Shown here piece after piece: positions 16,015-25,143 of a stretch of 64,000 nt of DNA. A program made the position numbers and the translations under genes. The stretch is from contig NZ_CP114288.1 of NCBI RefSeq assembly GCF_027111335.1, positions 4,898,001-4,962,000 of the forward strand, in the 5' to 3' direction. Position 1 is the first letter of the stretch; every line of letters begins with the position of its first letter. The notes under the pieces were generated by a model. That model was given only the letters and a program-made list of their open reading frames with translations. It ran no database searches and was not told the DNA's origin. The stretch is from Flavobacterium aquiphilum. GTDB taxonomy: Bacteria; Bacteroidota; Bacteroidia; Flavobacteriales; Flavobacteriaceae.

Positions 16015-17394
16015 TTATTTTTTTTCAATTGGAACAATCGGAATTCCAAAATAAAATTCAAGTATTTTTACTCTGAACAAGTATTCATATTTTGTTCTTA
16101 TAACATCAGATTGAGCATTAGTCAACAATGTTTGTGACTGAGTAAAATCAAAAGAATTCATTAAACCAACATCATATTTTTCTTTTGCATAATCATAAGA
16201 CTGCTGTCTCGCCTCCAAAGCCACCGTAGCTGATTCATAGGTATTCAAAGCTCCTTTTGCATCTGTAAATGCTGTATAAACGTTACGTTGCAAATCTAAA
16301 CTTTTTTGCTCTAAATCTATTTTGGATTTTTCCAAACTTACTTTATTGCGTTCTACATTATTTCTAACAGAAAACCCATTAAAAATTGGCACATTTAACT
16401 GGAAAGCAAAATAATGTCCCTTATTATTACTAAACTGATCAAATATTGGATCTGGAGATACATAAATTGGATTACCTGCGGAATCCACTCCTGAAAGCAT
16501 GTGACTATAACTGGCACTTGTACCAAATGAATAAACCCCTCTAAGAGTTGGCTGATATGCTCCTTTAGCAATAGTGACATTTTTTTCAGCTATTTCAAGA
16601 TTAGTTTGTGCCAATTTCAATTCAGTTCTTGTTTCTTTGGCTTTATTATAAATATCAATAGGTTTTTGAGACATTATGTTGTTCTCGTCATTAACATTTG
16701 TATCATCAACAACATCAAAATCAGCAAACTCTTTCAACTGTAAAAGCTGCGCCAAGCTTAACTTAGAAATGAGTAAATTATTCTCAGAAACTGTTATGTT
16801 TTGTTTATCTGTCGCTATAGTTGCTTTTAAATCAAACAAATCACCTCTTGGAATTGTTCCTGCCTTTACCATCTCTTCAGAACGTTTTAAACGTTTTTCA
16901 TCAATTGATAACTGCTCTTTTTTTACTTTTAAATCTTCTTTAAAAGATAAAATTTGAAGAAAAGCATTTGCAACATTCAGAGAAACATCCTCTTGTATTT
17001 TTAATAATTGATATTGTGATGCAATAATTCCCAATTTCGCTCTTCGATATGCATTTTGATTTTGTAACCCTTTATAAATATCTACACCGGAACTAATTCC
17101 TAATTGTGAATATTGTGTTGTTTGTGTAGTAGCAATATTAGTAACTGGGTTCACATTCCTACCAATGTTCCAAGAATGGGATGCACTACCACTTACACTA
17201 GGAAGATATCTACCGAAAGCATCTTTTTTATCAATATCGGCATTTTTCACATCTAATTCAGAATTTTTTATGGTGATATTATTGTCTAATGCATATCTCA
17301 CACATTCCTCTAAAGTCCATACTTTAGTTTGCGCCTGCGAAGCAAATCCAATCAAGAATACAAAAACGGCACTTATGTAATTTATTTTTTTCAT
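16015..17394 (-). CDS. TolC-family outer-membrane efflux protein
   Basis: The start chosen is the ATG at 17394, giving a signal peptide (MKKINYISAVFVFLIGFASQ-AQ); the longer frame from 17424 adds ten residues before it. The 459-residue protein has the two OEP repeats: WTLEECVRYALDNNITIKNSE at the start, and a second half beginning near PIDIYNKAKETRTELKLAQTNLE. It ends VKILEFYFGIPI. Long helices rich in Ala, Asn and Gln between strands fit the periplasmic alpha-barrel. It forms the exit duct for the exporter whose ATPase, permeases and adaptors flank it in the same operon. Confidence 0.92.
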   Translation of the reverse strand: MKKINYISAVFVFLIGFASQAQTKVWTLEECVRYALDNNITIKNSELDVKNADIDKKDAFGRYLPSVSGSASHSWNIGRNVNPVTNIATTQTTQYSQLGISSGVDIYKGLQNQNAYRRAKLGIIASQYQLLKIQEDVSLNVANAFLQILSFKEDLKVKKEQLSIDEKRLKRSEEMVKAGTIPRGDLFDLKATIATDKQNITVSENNLLISKLSLAQLLQLKEFADFDVVDDTNVNDENNIMSQKPIDIYNKAKETRTELKLAQTNLEIAEKNVTIAKGAYQPTLRGVYSFGTSASYSHMLSGVDSAGNPIYVSPDPIFDQFSNNKGHYFAFQLNVPIFNGFSVRNNVERNKVSLEKSKIDLEQKSLDLQRNVYTAFTDAKGALNTYESATVALEARQQSYDYAKEKYDVGLMNSFDFTQSQTLLTNAQSDVIRTKYEYLFRVKILEFYFGIPIVPIEKK

Positions 17395-17468
17395 TTTTAA
17401 TCGATTAAAAACACAGAAATACACTGCATATATTTATTTAATTTGTTTATCAAAACTTACTTCAACGA

Positions 17469-18587
17469 TTATTTTGGTTTTGCATCTTCAGTTATCAAAC
17501 CTTGATTCCAAACTTTTATTTTATCTGATTTTTTTAAGCCGCTTTTTACCTGTACATAAATTCCATCGCTAACACCTAATGTTATATCTTTTCTCTGAAA
17601 TTTTTGAGGACTGGTTTGAACCTCAACATAAGGTTTTGTTGTCTTTTTGTCAAATTGAACCAAAGACTCTTTTAAAGCCTGAACGTTATCCGCTTTTTCC
17701 AAAATAATAGAAGCATTCGCACTCAAACCTGCTCTGATAAAAGTATTATCTCTATTGGTTAATTTTGCTTTAATTTCGAATTGGATAGCTCCGTTTTCTG
17801 TTTTCCCCTTTGGGGCAATATCTGTTAAAACAGCTGTAAACTTTTTATTTTCGATAGCTCCAACGGTGATTTCGATTGGCATATTTAATTTTATCTTACC
17901 AACTTCGGATTCATCTACTTTCCCTACAAAAATCATTCTTCCAACATCAGCAACACTTGCAATAGTGGTTCCTTCGTTAAAATTATTACTCTCAATTACC
18001 TGATTACCCACTTTTACAGGTACATCTAACACCATTCCGTTTACAGTTGAACGAATCAAAGTATTTGCATAATTCCCCATTCCTGAAGAAGTCCCGGTTT
18101 TCACAATATCTAATCCTTGAGTCGACGCATAATAATTTTGCTTTGCCTGATTGTAAGCCAATTGTGCCGCATCAAAATCATTGGCAGAAATCACTCCTTT
18201 ATCAAACAAAGTTTTTTGTCTTTTGAATAATTTCTCTTGGTTATCCAATGCAATTTTTGCAGTTTTCACCTGATTTTGAGAATTGCTTAAACTGGACACA
18301 TTGGCAACCACTTTAATTTTTGCAATTAAATCTCCAGCTTTAACCGACTCACCAGCTTTAATATAAACAGCTTCTATGATTCCGGAAATATTTGGTTTAA
18401 TCAATACTTCTTCATCTGGAACGATATTTCCTGTAGCAAGGGTACTTTTCACTATCGTTTTCACTTCGACCTTATCAGTTTCAAAAACAATAGGTGATTC
18501 TTGGTTTTTTGCATACAAATAATATAAAGCTCCAAAAAAAACTACTGCTATTAAAATCAATGCGGTTATGGTTACTCCTTTTTTCAT
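17469..18587 (-). CDS. HlyD/MacA-type periplasmic adaptor (first of two)
   Basis: The 372-residue protein has one N-terminal membrane anchor (ITALILIAVVFFGALYYLY), a lipoyl motif (GIIEAVYIKAGESVKAGDLIAKI), a coiled-coil hairpin with QEKLFKRQKTLFDKGVISANDFDAAQLAYNQAK-type sequence, and a C-terminal beta-barrel (GKVDESEVGKIKLNMPIEITV). It is 46 bp downstream of the second permease gene and 74 bp upstream of the TolC gene. It is a paralogue of the 432-residue adaptor at the end of the operon, shorter and without that protein's Lys/Pro insertion. Confidence 0.9.
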   Translation of the reverse strand: MKKGVTITALILIAVVFFGALYYLYAKNQESPIVFETDKVEVKTIVKSTLATGNIVPDEEVLIKPNISGIIEAVYIKAGESVKAGDLIAKIKVVANVSSLSNSQNQVKTAKIALDNQEKLFKRQKTLFDKGVISANDFDAAQLAYNQAKQNYYASTQGLDIVKTGTSSGMGNYANTLIRSTVNGMVLDVPVKVGNQVIESNNFNEGTTIASVADVGRMIFVGKVDESEVGKIKLNMPIEITVGAIENKKFTAVLTDIAPKGKTENGAIQFEIKAKLTNRDNTFIRAGLSANASIILEKADNVQALKESLVQFDKKTTKPYVEVQTSPQKFQRKDITLGVSDGIYVQVKSGLKKSDKIKVWNQGLITEDAKPK

Positions 18588-18633
18588 TTTATAAATTTTT
18601 ATTCGATTATTATATTGTTTTTTGATTGCATAT

Positions 18634-19899
18634 TTATTCTGTTCTTAAAGCATCTACGGGTTTAACTTTTATCGCAGTTTGCGCCGGAATAAGTCCTGCC
18701 AACAACCCTGATCCAACTAAAATCATTAAAGCGATAAAAACAACCACTAAATCAACACTTGGATTGACAAACATCATCCCGTCTGCAGGCATTGACGCCA
18801 AAATCATGTTCAAAATAGCCAACAAACCTGTTGCAACGGCTATACCAAACATTCCAGCTATTATTGTCAGGAAAATTGCTTCTAATAATATTTGGGATCT
18901 AATGGCTCCCGGTGTGGCTCCCAAAGCTCTTCGGATTCCAATTTCATTAGTACGCTCTTTTACAACGATTAGCATAATATTTGAAATTCCAATAATACCT
19001 GACAATAACACTAATGTTCCAACAAAATAAGCGATGAATTTAAGAACCATAAATAAGTCCTGTACTTTTTGAAATTCAGCAAATAAATCAAAGTTACCGA
19101 CAGCTCTTTCATCATCTGGGTGAATCGAATGTCTTTCTCTCATAAATGCAAGAATCCCTGGTCTAAGCTCAGTAATTGACGCTTCATCGTTTGCAGTAAG
19201 CGCCATCCAACCTACTTTATCTCCAAAATTAAAAGATTGCTGAAATGTGGTAAAAGGGATGAATATATTTTTTTGGGCAGACTCCGCATTTCCATTATTT
19301 TGTCCTTTAGATTTATATACTCCAACCACCATAAAGTTGATACCATTTATTTTGATGTAAGTCCCCATTACTTCTTCACCATTCTTATACAATTCATTAA
19401 TGACACCCTGCCCTATTACAGTTACTTTACGCTTCGAAAGAATGTCCTGCTGATTTACAAAACGCCCTTTTACAATATCCATCTGCTCTTGTTTTACCAA
19501 TTCTGGATAATCTCCATAAATAGTATAAGCACCTGTTTTTGTTCCTCTGACTACATTGCTCACTCCATTAAAATCTCCTAACTGATTACGGGGAGACACA
19601 TACAATAAATCAGGAAATTTTTGTTTTAAGGCATCGACATCGCTATTTTTAAAATCATATCTTCTGGTTTTTGGCAGACCTTTGTATGGTTTTGATGTAG
19701 TTTGTGTCCACATAAACATGGTATTAGTAGCAATACCATCAAATCCTTTTTTCACACCATTCTCAAGACCATTTGAAGCGGCTAATAAAATCACTAAAAT
19801 AAATATACCCCAAAACACACCAAAAGCCGTAAGTAACGTTCGGAAGGTATTGGCCGTTAAAGCCTCTAGAATTTCGTTCCAGTTTTCTCTATCAAACAT
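18634..19899 (-). CDS. MacB-like ABC transporter permease (second)
   Basis: The 421-residue permease has the MacB/FtsX layout: one membrane helix near the N-terminus (TLLTAFGVFWGIFILVILLA), a periplasmic MacB_PCD domain of about 230 residues, and three C-terminal helices. The third-to-last carries IIGISNIMLIVVKERTNEIGIRRALGATPGAI, the coupling helix that contacts the ATPase. It lacks its own ATPase domain, unlike E. coli MacB, so it needs the separate ATPase encoded at the head of the operon. It lies 2 bp after the first permease gene and probably forms a heterodimer with it. Confidence 0.9.
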   Translation of the reverse strand: MFDRENWNEILEALTANTFRTLLTAFGVFWGIFILVILLAASNGLENGVKKGFDGIATNTMFMWTQTTSKPYKGLPKTRRYDFKNSDVDALKQKFPDLLYVSPRNQLGDFNGVSNVVRGTKTGAYTIYGDYPELVKQEQMDIVKGRFVNQQDILSKRKVTVIGQGVINELYKNGEEVMGTYIKINGINFMVVGVYKSKGQNNGNAESAQKNIFIPFTTFQQSFNFGDKVGWMALTANDEASITELRPGILAFMRERHSIHPDDERAVGNFDLFAEFQKVQDLFMVLKFIAYFVGTLVLLSGIIGISNIMLIVVKERTNEIGIRRALGATPGAIRSQILLEAIFLTIIAGMFGIAVATGLLAILNMILASMPADGMMFVNPSVDLVVVFIALMILVGSGLLAGLIPAQTAIKVKPVDALRTE

Positions 19900-19901
19900 A
19901 A

Positions 19902-21146
19902 TTATTCGTCTCTAAGTGCTACAATAGGCCTAATTTTTGCTGCTCTGTAAGCTGGAACAAATCCTGCTAAAGCTCCTGCAACGACCAAAACTATTAAGGT
20001 TGATGTTGCAACAGTAAAATCGACCTGCGGATTCTGAAAATACTCGCTTTGCGCATGGGGACCAATCAATTCTAAAAGAGCTAATCCTGTTAATAATCCC
20101 ATGAATCCAGAAATAGTAGTAATAAAAATAGATTCATGCAAAATCATTAGAATAATTGAAACTGGCGAAGCCCCAAGTGCTTTTCGAATCCCAATTTCCT
20201 TGGTTCTTTCCTTTACAATAATCATCATGATATTACTAACTCCAACAACACCGGCAATAATAGTACAGATTCCAACCCACCAAAAAAACAATCGAATATA
20301 AAGATTCAAATCATAAAACTTTTTGGCTTCTTTGACAGAATTAAAAATTCCAACAGCGCTTTCATCATCAGGAGCGGCACCATTTTTAGTTCTCAATAAT
20401 TTTCCATAATCATTTTTGAATTTTTCGGACTCAGCTACAGCTTCTTCATAAGTGTCTTTCTTTTTCATAGTATAAGCCATATAACTTATTTTATCTCCTA
20501 ATCCAAAAACCTGCTGTGCTGTAGTTAAAGGCACAAATACTCTACTTTCTTCTCTCTCCCCTCCTGGATCAGTAAACACACCAACAACTTTAAAATTAAT
20601 ATTCGCAACAGTAATTTGTTCGCCTATAGGATTTTTTTCTTTAAACAGATCTAATTTAACTTTTTGACCAATCACAGCTGCTTTTACATTGTTTCTCAAA
20701 TCATTTGCGTTAATGTACCTGCCTTTTATAACTGATACATTTTCTATTTCCATACCGTCTGTATTAACACCTCTGTATTGATAATTTCCTGATTCCTTTC
20801 CATAACTTACGGTAATTCCCCAGCCAGTAGCAGTAGCTCCATTTTTATCCAATTGGTCCCCGTATTTTTGCACTGCAAGATCAAAATCGCTATTTCTAAA
20901 TTGGATTTCTCTCCCAGGATTTAATCCCTTGTATGCTTTAGTTGTCGCACCTGACCAAACCTCAATTACGCCAGCGGCATCACGTTCAAATTGTTTTTCG
21001 ATTCCGTTTTGCAAACCTTTTCCAACACCAAGAAGAATCACCAAAATAAAGATACCCGAAGCCACAGAAACTCCAGTGAGAAAGGTTCTCAGTTTATTTT
21101 TGGCGATAGCCTCAAATATTTCTTGCCAACGTTCAATATTAAACAT
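19902..21146 (-). CDS. MacB-like ABC transporter permease (first)
   Basis: A 414-residue permease of the same fold: N-terminal helix (FLTGVSVASGIFILVILLG), periplasmic MacB_PCD domain, and a C-terminal trio of helices with GVSNIMMIIVKERTKEIGIRKALGASPVSI as coupling segment. The gene starts inside the last codons of the ATPase gene (8-bp overlap at 21139-21146), a sign of translational coupling. It is clearly a paralogue of the following permease, with identical topology but diverged periplasmic parts. Confidence 0.9.
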   Translation of the reverse strand: MFNIERWQEIFEAIAKNKLRTFLTGVSVASGIFILVILLGVGKGLQNGIEKQFERDAAGVIEVWSGATTKAYKGLNPGREIQFRNSDFDLAVQKYGDQLDKNGATATGWGITVSYGKESGNYQYRGVNTDGMEIENVSVIKGRYINANDLRNNVKAAVIGQKVKLDLFKEKNPIGEQITVANINFKVVGVFTDPGGEREESRVFVPLTTAQQVFGLGDKISYMAYTMKKKDTYEEAVAESEKFKNDYGKLLRTKNGAAPDDESAVGIFNSVKEAKKFYDLNLYIRLFFWWVGICTIIAGVVGVSNIMMIIVKERTKEIGIRKALGASPVSIILMILHESIFITTISGFMGLLTGLALLELIGPHAQSEYFQNPQVDFTVATSTLIVLVVAGALAGFVPAYRAAKIRPIVALRDE

Positions 21147-21840
21147 AAGACGAAGCTCTAACTTGTTCTATCATTTTGTCATCAATAATCAATCCGTCTT
21201 TCAGGACCACATTTCTTTTACACATAGCGGCAATATCCGGTTCGTGGGTAACAATCAAAATCGTTTTTCCCTCATCGTTAATTCCTTGTATCAACTCCAT
21301 CACCTCATAGGAAGTCATGGTGTCCAAAGCCCCCGTAGGCTCATCGGCCAACAATACTTTTGGATTGGAAGCCAAGGCTCTAGCAATAGCCACACGTTGT
21401 TTTTGTCCTCCCGAAAGTTCATTTGGCAAATGATGTGAATGCGAAGCCAATCCAACTTTCTCAAGGTATTTCATGGCAATGTCATTGCGTTCTTTTCTCT
21501 TTACACCTTGATAATACAGCGGCAAAGCCACATTATCCAATGCACTTTTGTAATTAATCAGGTTGAAAGATTGAAAAACAAAACCAAGGAATTGGTTTCG
21601 ATATTTGGAAGCAATAGTTTCATTTAATTTTTTAATTGGCACTTTGTCCAAAGTATAAAGTCCAGAATCGGCTTCATCGAGGATTCCGAGGATATTAAGT
21701 AAAGTTGATTTTCCAGATCCTGAAGACCCCATAATGGCGACTAATTCCCCTTCTTTTATGTTGAAATTAATTCCTTTTAGCACATGCAATTCGGAATGTC
21801 CCATTTTGTATGATTTGTGTAAGTCTTTAATTTCAATCAT
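21139..21840 (-). CDS. MacB/LolD-like ABC transporter ATPase
   Basis: The 233-residue ATPase has Walker A GSSGSGKST (38-46), Q-loop FVFQSFNL, signature LSGGQKQRVAIARAL (142-156), Walker B VLLADEPTGALD (162-173) and H-loop IVTHEPDIA. It belongs to the LolD/MacB subfamily that powers mechanotransmission transporters rather than classical importers. It heads a six-gene operon (ATPase, permease, permease, adaptor, TolC, adaptor), so the system probably pulls substrates from the periplasm and expels them through TolC. Substrate is unknown: macrolide-like drugs, peptides or lipids are possible. Confidence 0.93.
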   Translation of the reverse strand: MIEIKDLHKSYKMGHSELHVLKGINFNIKEGELVAIMGSSGSGKSTLLNILGILDEADSGLYTLDKVPIKKLNETIASKYRNQFLGFVFQSFNLINYKSALDNVALPLYYQGVKRKERNDIAMKYLEKVGLASHSHHLPNELSGGQKQRVAIARALASNPKVLLADEPTGALDTMTSYEVMELIQGINDEGKTILIVTHEPDIAAMCKRNVVLKDGLIIDDKMIEQVRASSYV

Positions 21841-22074
21841 GATTTCTATATTTTAAAGCAATAGTAATTATCTTTCAAAAAACAGCGACACAAAAAATGA
21901 ATGCTAAAATTACTAATTAATTCACTTTCAAATTTCAATTATTCTATTAATTGATAATGAATAAATTACGAACAACCTTGATCATTCCAAGTCATTTTTT
22001 AACGACGCACATTGCATAAGACTTATGTCTCAGTAAAATGTTACACACATATAAGAAAAATATATTTGTTTTGT

Positions 22075-22082
22075 TAAATTTG
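22075..22082 (+). promoter_or_regulatory. Possible -7 box for the DUF4403 gene
   Basis: TAAATTTG lies 18 bp before the ATG at 22101. A second match, TATATTTG, lies at 22061-22068. Either could serve; neither has a clear -33 partner. Confidence 0.4.
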
Positions 22083-22100
22083 AACTCAAATTTTAAAAAA

Positions 22101-23516
22101 ATGCTAAAACCTATTTCTATTCTAATTATTTGCATAGTTACAGTAACACTATTAACAAGTTGTTCTTCAGCTACCTCAAAAATTGAAGCCTTAAAACCCG
22201 AACCAGACGATGCCGTGCCATTAACCTACACTAACACACCTTCGTTTATAAACCTACCTGTCAGCATTAAGCTGAAAGACATTCAGAACCAAACGAACAC
22301 TTTATTGAATGGCCTGATCTATGAAGACAATAACATTGAAGACGACAATATTGAGATTAAAGTTTGGAAACAGGCTCCAATTACGATTACCAATGATCTA
22401 GCAAAAGATGGTGAAAAAATAAAAACCGTTTTACCCTTAAAAGTTTGGGCAAAATACAGAATAGGAACCAAGACTATGGGAGTGGATTTATACAAAACAC
22501 AAGAATTCAATCTAAACGGAATAGTCACTTTATTGAGCAGCGTAAGCCTGAACAATTGGCGTTTGAGTTCAAAAACATCTTTAAAATCATTGGACTGGGT
22601 CGAAAGCCCCACAATGACAGTTTTCGGAAAAAACATGCCGGTGACTTATCTTATCAACCCAGCCGTGAGCATTTTTAAATCAGATATTGAAAAAAGTATT
22701 GATTCGGCCATTGAAAAATCGATGGATTTCAAGCCCAACGTAATGGATGCTTTGTCCAAAATATGCACTCCTTTTGAAATGAGTGAAACCTACAAAAGTT
22801 GGCTTCGAATTGTTCCTTTAGAAGCTTATTCAACCAATGCCAAATTAAAAAACGATTCGTTTCTAATTAATATGGGGATGAAATGTAATATGGAAACTTT
22901 GATTGGAAAAAAACCGGAATCAAAATTTGAACCCAACAAAATTGTATTGAAAGCCGTAGATAAGATTCCTGAGCAGATTTCAGCTAATATCGCTGCAGTT
23001 TCCAATTATCAGGAAGCTTCCAAATTAATGACGGCTAATTTTTCGGGACAGGAATTTGGTTCGGGAAGCAAAAAAGTAAAAGTACAGAATGTTGCCCTAT
23101 GGCACAAAGATGGAAAACTAATAATTGCTTTGGATCTCCTTGGCTCGGTAAATGGCACTATCTATCTAAATGGGATTCCGCAATACAATGACACCACAAA
23201 AGAAATCTATTTCGACAAATTGGATTATGTACTGGACACCAAAAGCCGATTAATGCGAACCGCAAACTGGCTGGCTCAGGGAATGATTTTAAGAAAAATG
23301 GAAGAAAGTTGTCGTTACTCAATCAAACCAAATTTGGACGAAGCCAAACAAAGCATGATGACATACCTAAAAAATTATTCTCCAATGCCTGGCGTTTTCA
23401 TTAATGGAAAAATGGAAGACATCAAATTTGAAAAAATAGAACTAACCAATCAGGCAATGATTGCTTTCATAAAAGTAAACGGAAATATAAATGTTTCAAT
23501 CGACGGACTTAAGTAA
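22101..23516 (+). CDS. DUF4403-family lipoprotein
   Basis: I start at the ATG at 22101, which gives a lipoprotein signal (MLKPISILIICIVTVTLLTSC) with lipobox LTSC; the frame is open back to 22038 but the added residues would bury the signal. The 471-residue protein matches DUF4403: PSFINLPVSIKLKDIQNQTN near the N-terminus, a central WLRIVPLEAYS segment and two repeated lipid-binding-like (BPI/SMP-reminiscent) halves are suggested by the alternating strand pattern, though that fold comparison is inference. Function is unestablished. It ends at a strong bidirectional terminator shared with the oxidase-biogenesis operon. Confidence 0.8.
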   Translation: MLKPISILIICIVTVTLLTSCSSATSKIEALKPEPDDAVPLTYTNTPSFINLPVSIKLKDIQNQTNTLLNGLIYEDNNIEDDNIEIKVWKQAPITITNDLAKDGEKIKTVLPLKVWAKYRIGTKTMGVDLYKTQEFNLNGIVTLLSSVSLNNWRLSSKTSLKSLDWVESPTMTVFGKNMPVTYLINPAVSIFKSDIEKSIDSAIEKSMDFKPNVMDALSKICTPFEMSETYKSWLRIVPLEAYSTNAKLKNDSFLINMGMKCNMETLIGKKPESKFEPNKIVLKAVDKIPEQISANIAAVSNYQEASKLMTANFSGQEFGSGSKKVKVQNVALWHKDGKLIIALDLLGSVNGTIYLNGIPQYNDTTKEIYFDKLDYVLDTKSRLMRTANWLAQGMILRKMEESCRYSIKPNLDEAKQSMMTYLKNYSPMPGVFINGKMEDIKFEKIELTNQAMIAFIKVNGNINVSIDGLK

Positions 23517-23550
23517 AGTAGCATAAGACAGAACACAGATTTTAGAATAC

Positions 23551-23601
23551 AAAAAAAAGTAAGGCTCAAAAAAAGTGTTTTTTGAGCCTTACTTTTTTTT
23601 T
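23551..23601. terminator. Strong bidirectional terminator
   Basis: Long arms (AAAAAGTAAGGCTCAAAAAA with TTTTTTGAGCCTTACTTTTT, the left at 23554-23573) enclose a loop of a few bases, with A runs on one side and T runs on the other. It works in both directions between the convergent DUF4403 and small CxxC-protein genes. Confidence 0.9.
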
Positions 23602-23614
23602 ATTATTGATATTG

Positions 23615-23878
23615 TTATTGCTTTTTCTTTTTCATTCGATACACATAATAACCTACGGCACCCACAAGCACATATGGAATCACCATCAAATAAACGATTC
23701 CGTCGTTTACTGCTGCTGCCTGAGTTTTGTTTTCGTTACCTGTCAAAGCTGCACGACACATAGCACATTGCGCATTTGCTGCAAGCGAAAAAAATAAAGA
23801 ACATAGAATATAAAAATATACTCTTGCCCCCATTCTTCTTTTCTCCATTTTCTTCTCTCTAATTTCTTTACTAAACAT
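23615..23878 (-). CDS. Small CxxC membrane protein next to SCO1/DUF420 genes
   Basis: The 87-residue product has a signal-like helix (VYFYILCSLFFSLAANA), then QCAMCRAALTG with Cys38 and Cys41, and a second membrane helix (GIVYLMVIPYVLVGAVGYYVY) followed by a basic tail. The start at 23878 overlaps the DUF420 stop by 8 bp; an internal ATG at 23848 is an alternative. A periplasmic C-A-M-C near the membrane could bind copper or haem or be a redox pair. Its place at the end of a SCO1-containing operon suggests a part in oxidase assembly, which is inference. I do not know a formal family name. Confidence 0.75.
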   Translation of the reverse strand: MFSKEIREKKMEKRRMGARVYFYILCSLFFSLAANAQCAMCRAALTGNENKTQAAAVNDGIVYLMVIPYVLVGAVGYYVYRMKKKKQ

Positions 23879-24452
23879 AATAAGGCGAAATCATTAAATA
23901 TACTATCACTCCTGTTACGGCCACATAAAGCCAAATCGGGAAAGTGATTTTGGCAATTTTTCTATGTTTATCAAATTTGTTAGCCAGAGCACGAACGTAA
24001 GTAACCAAAACCAATGGAATAACAGCTATAGACAAAATAATGTGCGAAATCAATATGAAAAAGTACACCAACCTTGCATACCCCACATTTGCTTTTTCAG
24101 TTAAATCTAAGGCGCCATCATGATTGACATCTCCAAATTTAGTAGAATCAGATGTCATGTGATAAGCAACATACATCACAAGAAAAGCTACTGATAAACA
24201 AATAGCTCCTGTCATCAATCTTTCATGAAGAATTCTATTTCCATTTTTTATACTTAATACAGCAGCTACCAAAACAATTGCAGTAAGACCATTTATTGTA
24301 GCATATATTGGTGGCAAAAAGGACAATGGTTGAACATCATATCCAAAGTCTTTTAACTTCACCCCAAAAAGAATCGCAACTACAACCGGAATTAATATGG
24401 AAACGGTAATTATAAATTTATTAAACTTTTGGTCAATTGTATTTTCTTTCAT
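23871..24452 (-). CDS. DUF420-family membrane protein
   Basis: A 193-residue integral membrane protein with five to six helices. It shows the DUF420 pattern PPIYATINGLTAIVLVAAVLSIK and NRILHERLMTGAICLSVAFLVMYVAYHMT with histidines in the helices, then RLVYFFILISHIILSIAVIPLVL. A loop contains an EF-hand-like DVNHDGALDLTE stretch (DxNxDGxxDxxE). DUF420 proteins are often encoded with haem-copper oxidase assembly genes. It lies 3 bp downstream of the SCO1 gene and overlaps the next small gene, so it is part of the oxidase-biogenesis operon. Confidence 0.88.
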   Translation of the reverse strand: MKENTIDQKFNKFIITVSILIPVVVAILFGVKLKDFGYDVQPLSFLPPIYATINGLTAIVLVAAVLSIKNGNRILHERLMTGAICLSVAFLVMYVAYHMTSDSTKFGDVNHDGALDLTEKANVGYARLVYFFILISHIILSIAVIPLVLVTYVRALANKFDKHRKIAKITFPIWLYVAVTGVIVYLMISPYYV

Positions 24453-24455
24453 TTT

Positions 24456-25142
24456 TTATTCTTTTAACAATGCTTGTATATCTTGCTGAATGTCCCTAAC
24501 TCCTTTTTTCTCCAATCCGTCGTAATATAAAATCGGATTACCGTAGTCGTCTTTTCTGCATCTTATATTTCCGTTTTTATCAATTAAAGCAAAAAGCCCT
24601 GAATGTTCAAAACCTCCTTTGGCTTTACTGTTTTCGCCAACGTAGATGTTAAATCCTTTATTTGACAAACTATAGATATAATCTTTGTCACCGGTCAGAA
24701 AATTCCAATTAGATGATTTCACTCCTAATAATTTGGCATGCTCTTTTAAAACAGCAGGAGTATCATGCTCTGGATCGATAGTTATAGAAGCAATTCCGAA
24801 ATTAGGATTTCCAAAAAAAGTATTTTGAAGTGTTACCATATTCGCATTCATTTTTGGGCAAATGGAAGGACAGGTTGCAAAGAAAAACTCTAAAACATAT
24901 ACTTTCCCTTTATAAAAATCATTGGAAATTTTCACATTGTCCTGATTTGTCAATTCAAATTTTGGAGCTGGGCCAATTACAATTAACTTTCCATCTACCG
25001 CTTTAGATCCGCCTACTTTGTCCAATCGTTCACCCTGAACAACACTATTATTTTGCATTCTATCAACAATTTTCGGAATAGCATATATCCCAAAAACAAG
25101 TATTATAAAAGAAATCCCTATGTATGATTTATTTTTAAGCAT
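24456..25142 (-). CDS. SCO1/SenC copper chaperone
   Basis: SCO proteins insert copper into the CuA site of cytochrome c oxidase and act as periplasmic thiol reductants. The 228-residue protein has an N-terminal anchor (8-25) and a thioredoxin fold with the copper-binding FFATCPSICPKM (Cys91, Cys95), DPEHDTP near 123 and the distal ligand His180 in GGFEHSG. All three copper ligands are present. The gene is immediately followed by DUF420 and immediately preceded by a cysteine-free SCO-like gene. Confidence 0.93.
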   Translation of the reverse strand: MLKNKSYIGISFIILVFGIYAIPKIVDRMQNNSVVQGERLDKVGGSKAVDGKLIVIGPAPKFELTNQDNVKISNDFYKGKVYVLEFFFATCPSICPKMNANMVTLQNTFFGNPNFGIASITIDPEHDTPAVLKEHAKLLGVKSSNWNFLTGDKDYIYSLSNKGFNIYVGENSKAKGGFEHSGLFALIDKNGNIRCRKDDYGNPILYYDGLEKKGVRDIQQDIQALLKE

Positions 25143-25143
25143 T

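Noticed and set aside
18626..19030. Plus-strand 134-codon frame over a MacB-like permease
   Set aside because: Antisense reading of a membrane-protein gene; its hydrophobic look derives from the complementary codons.
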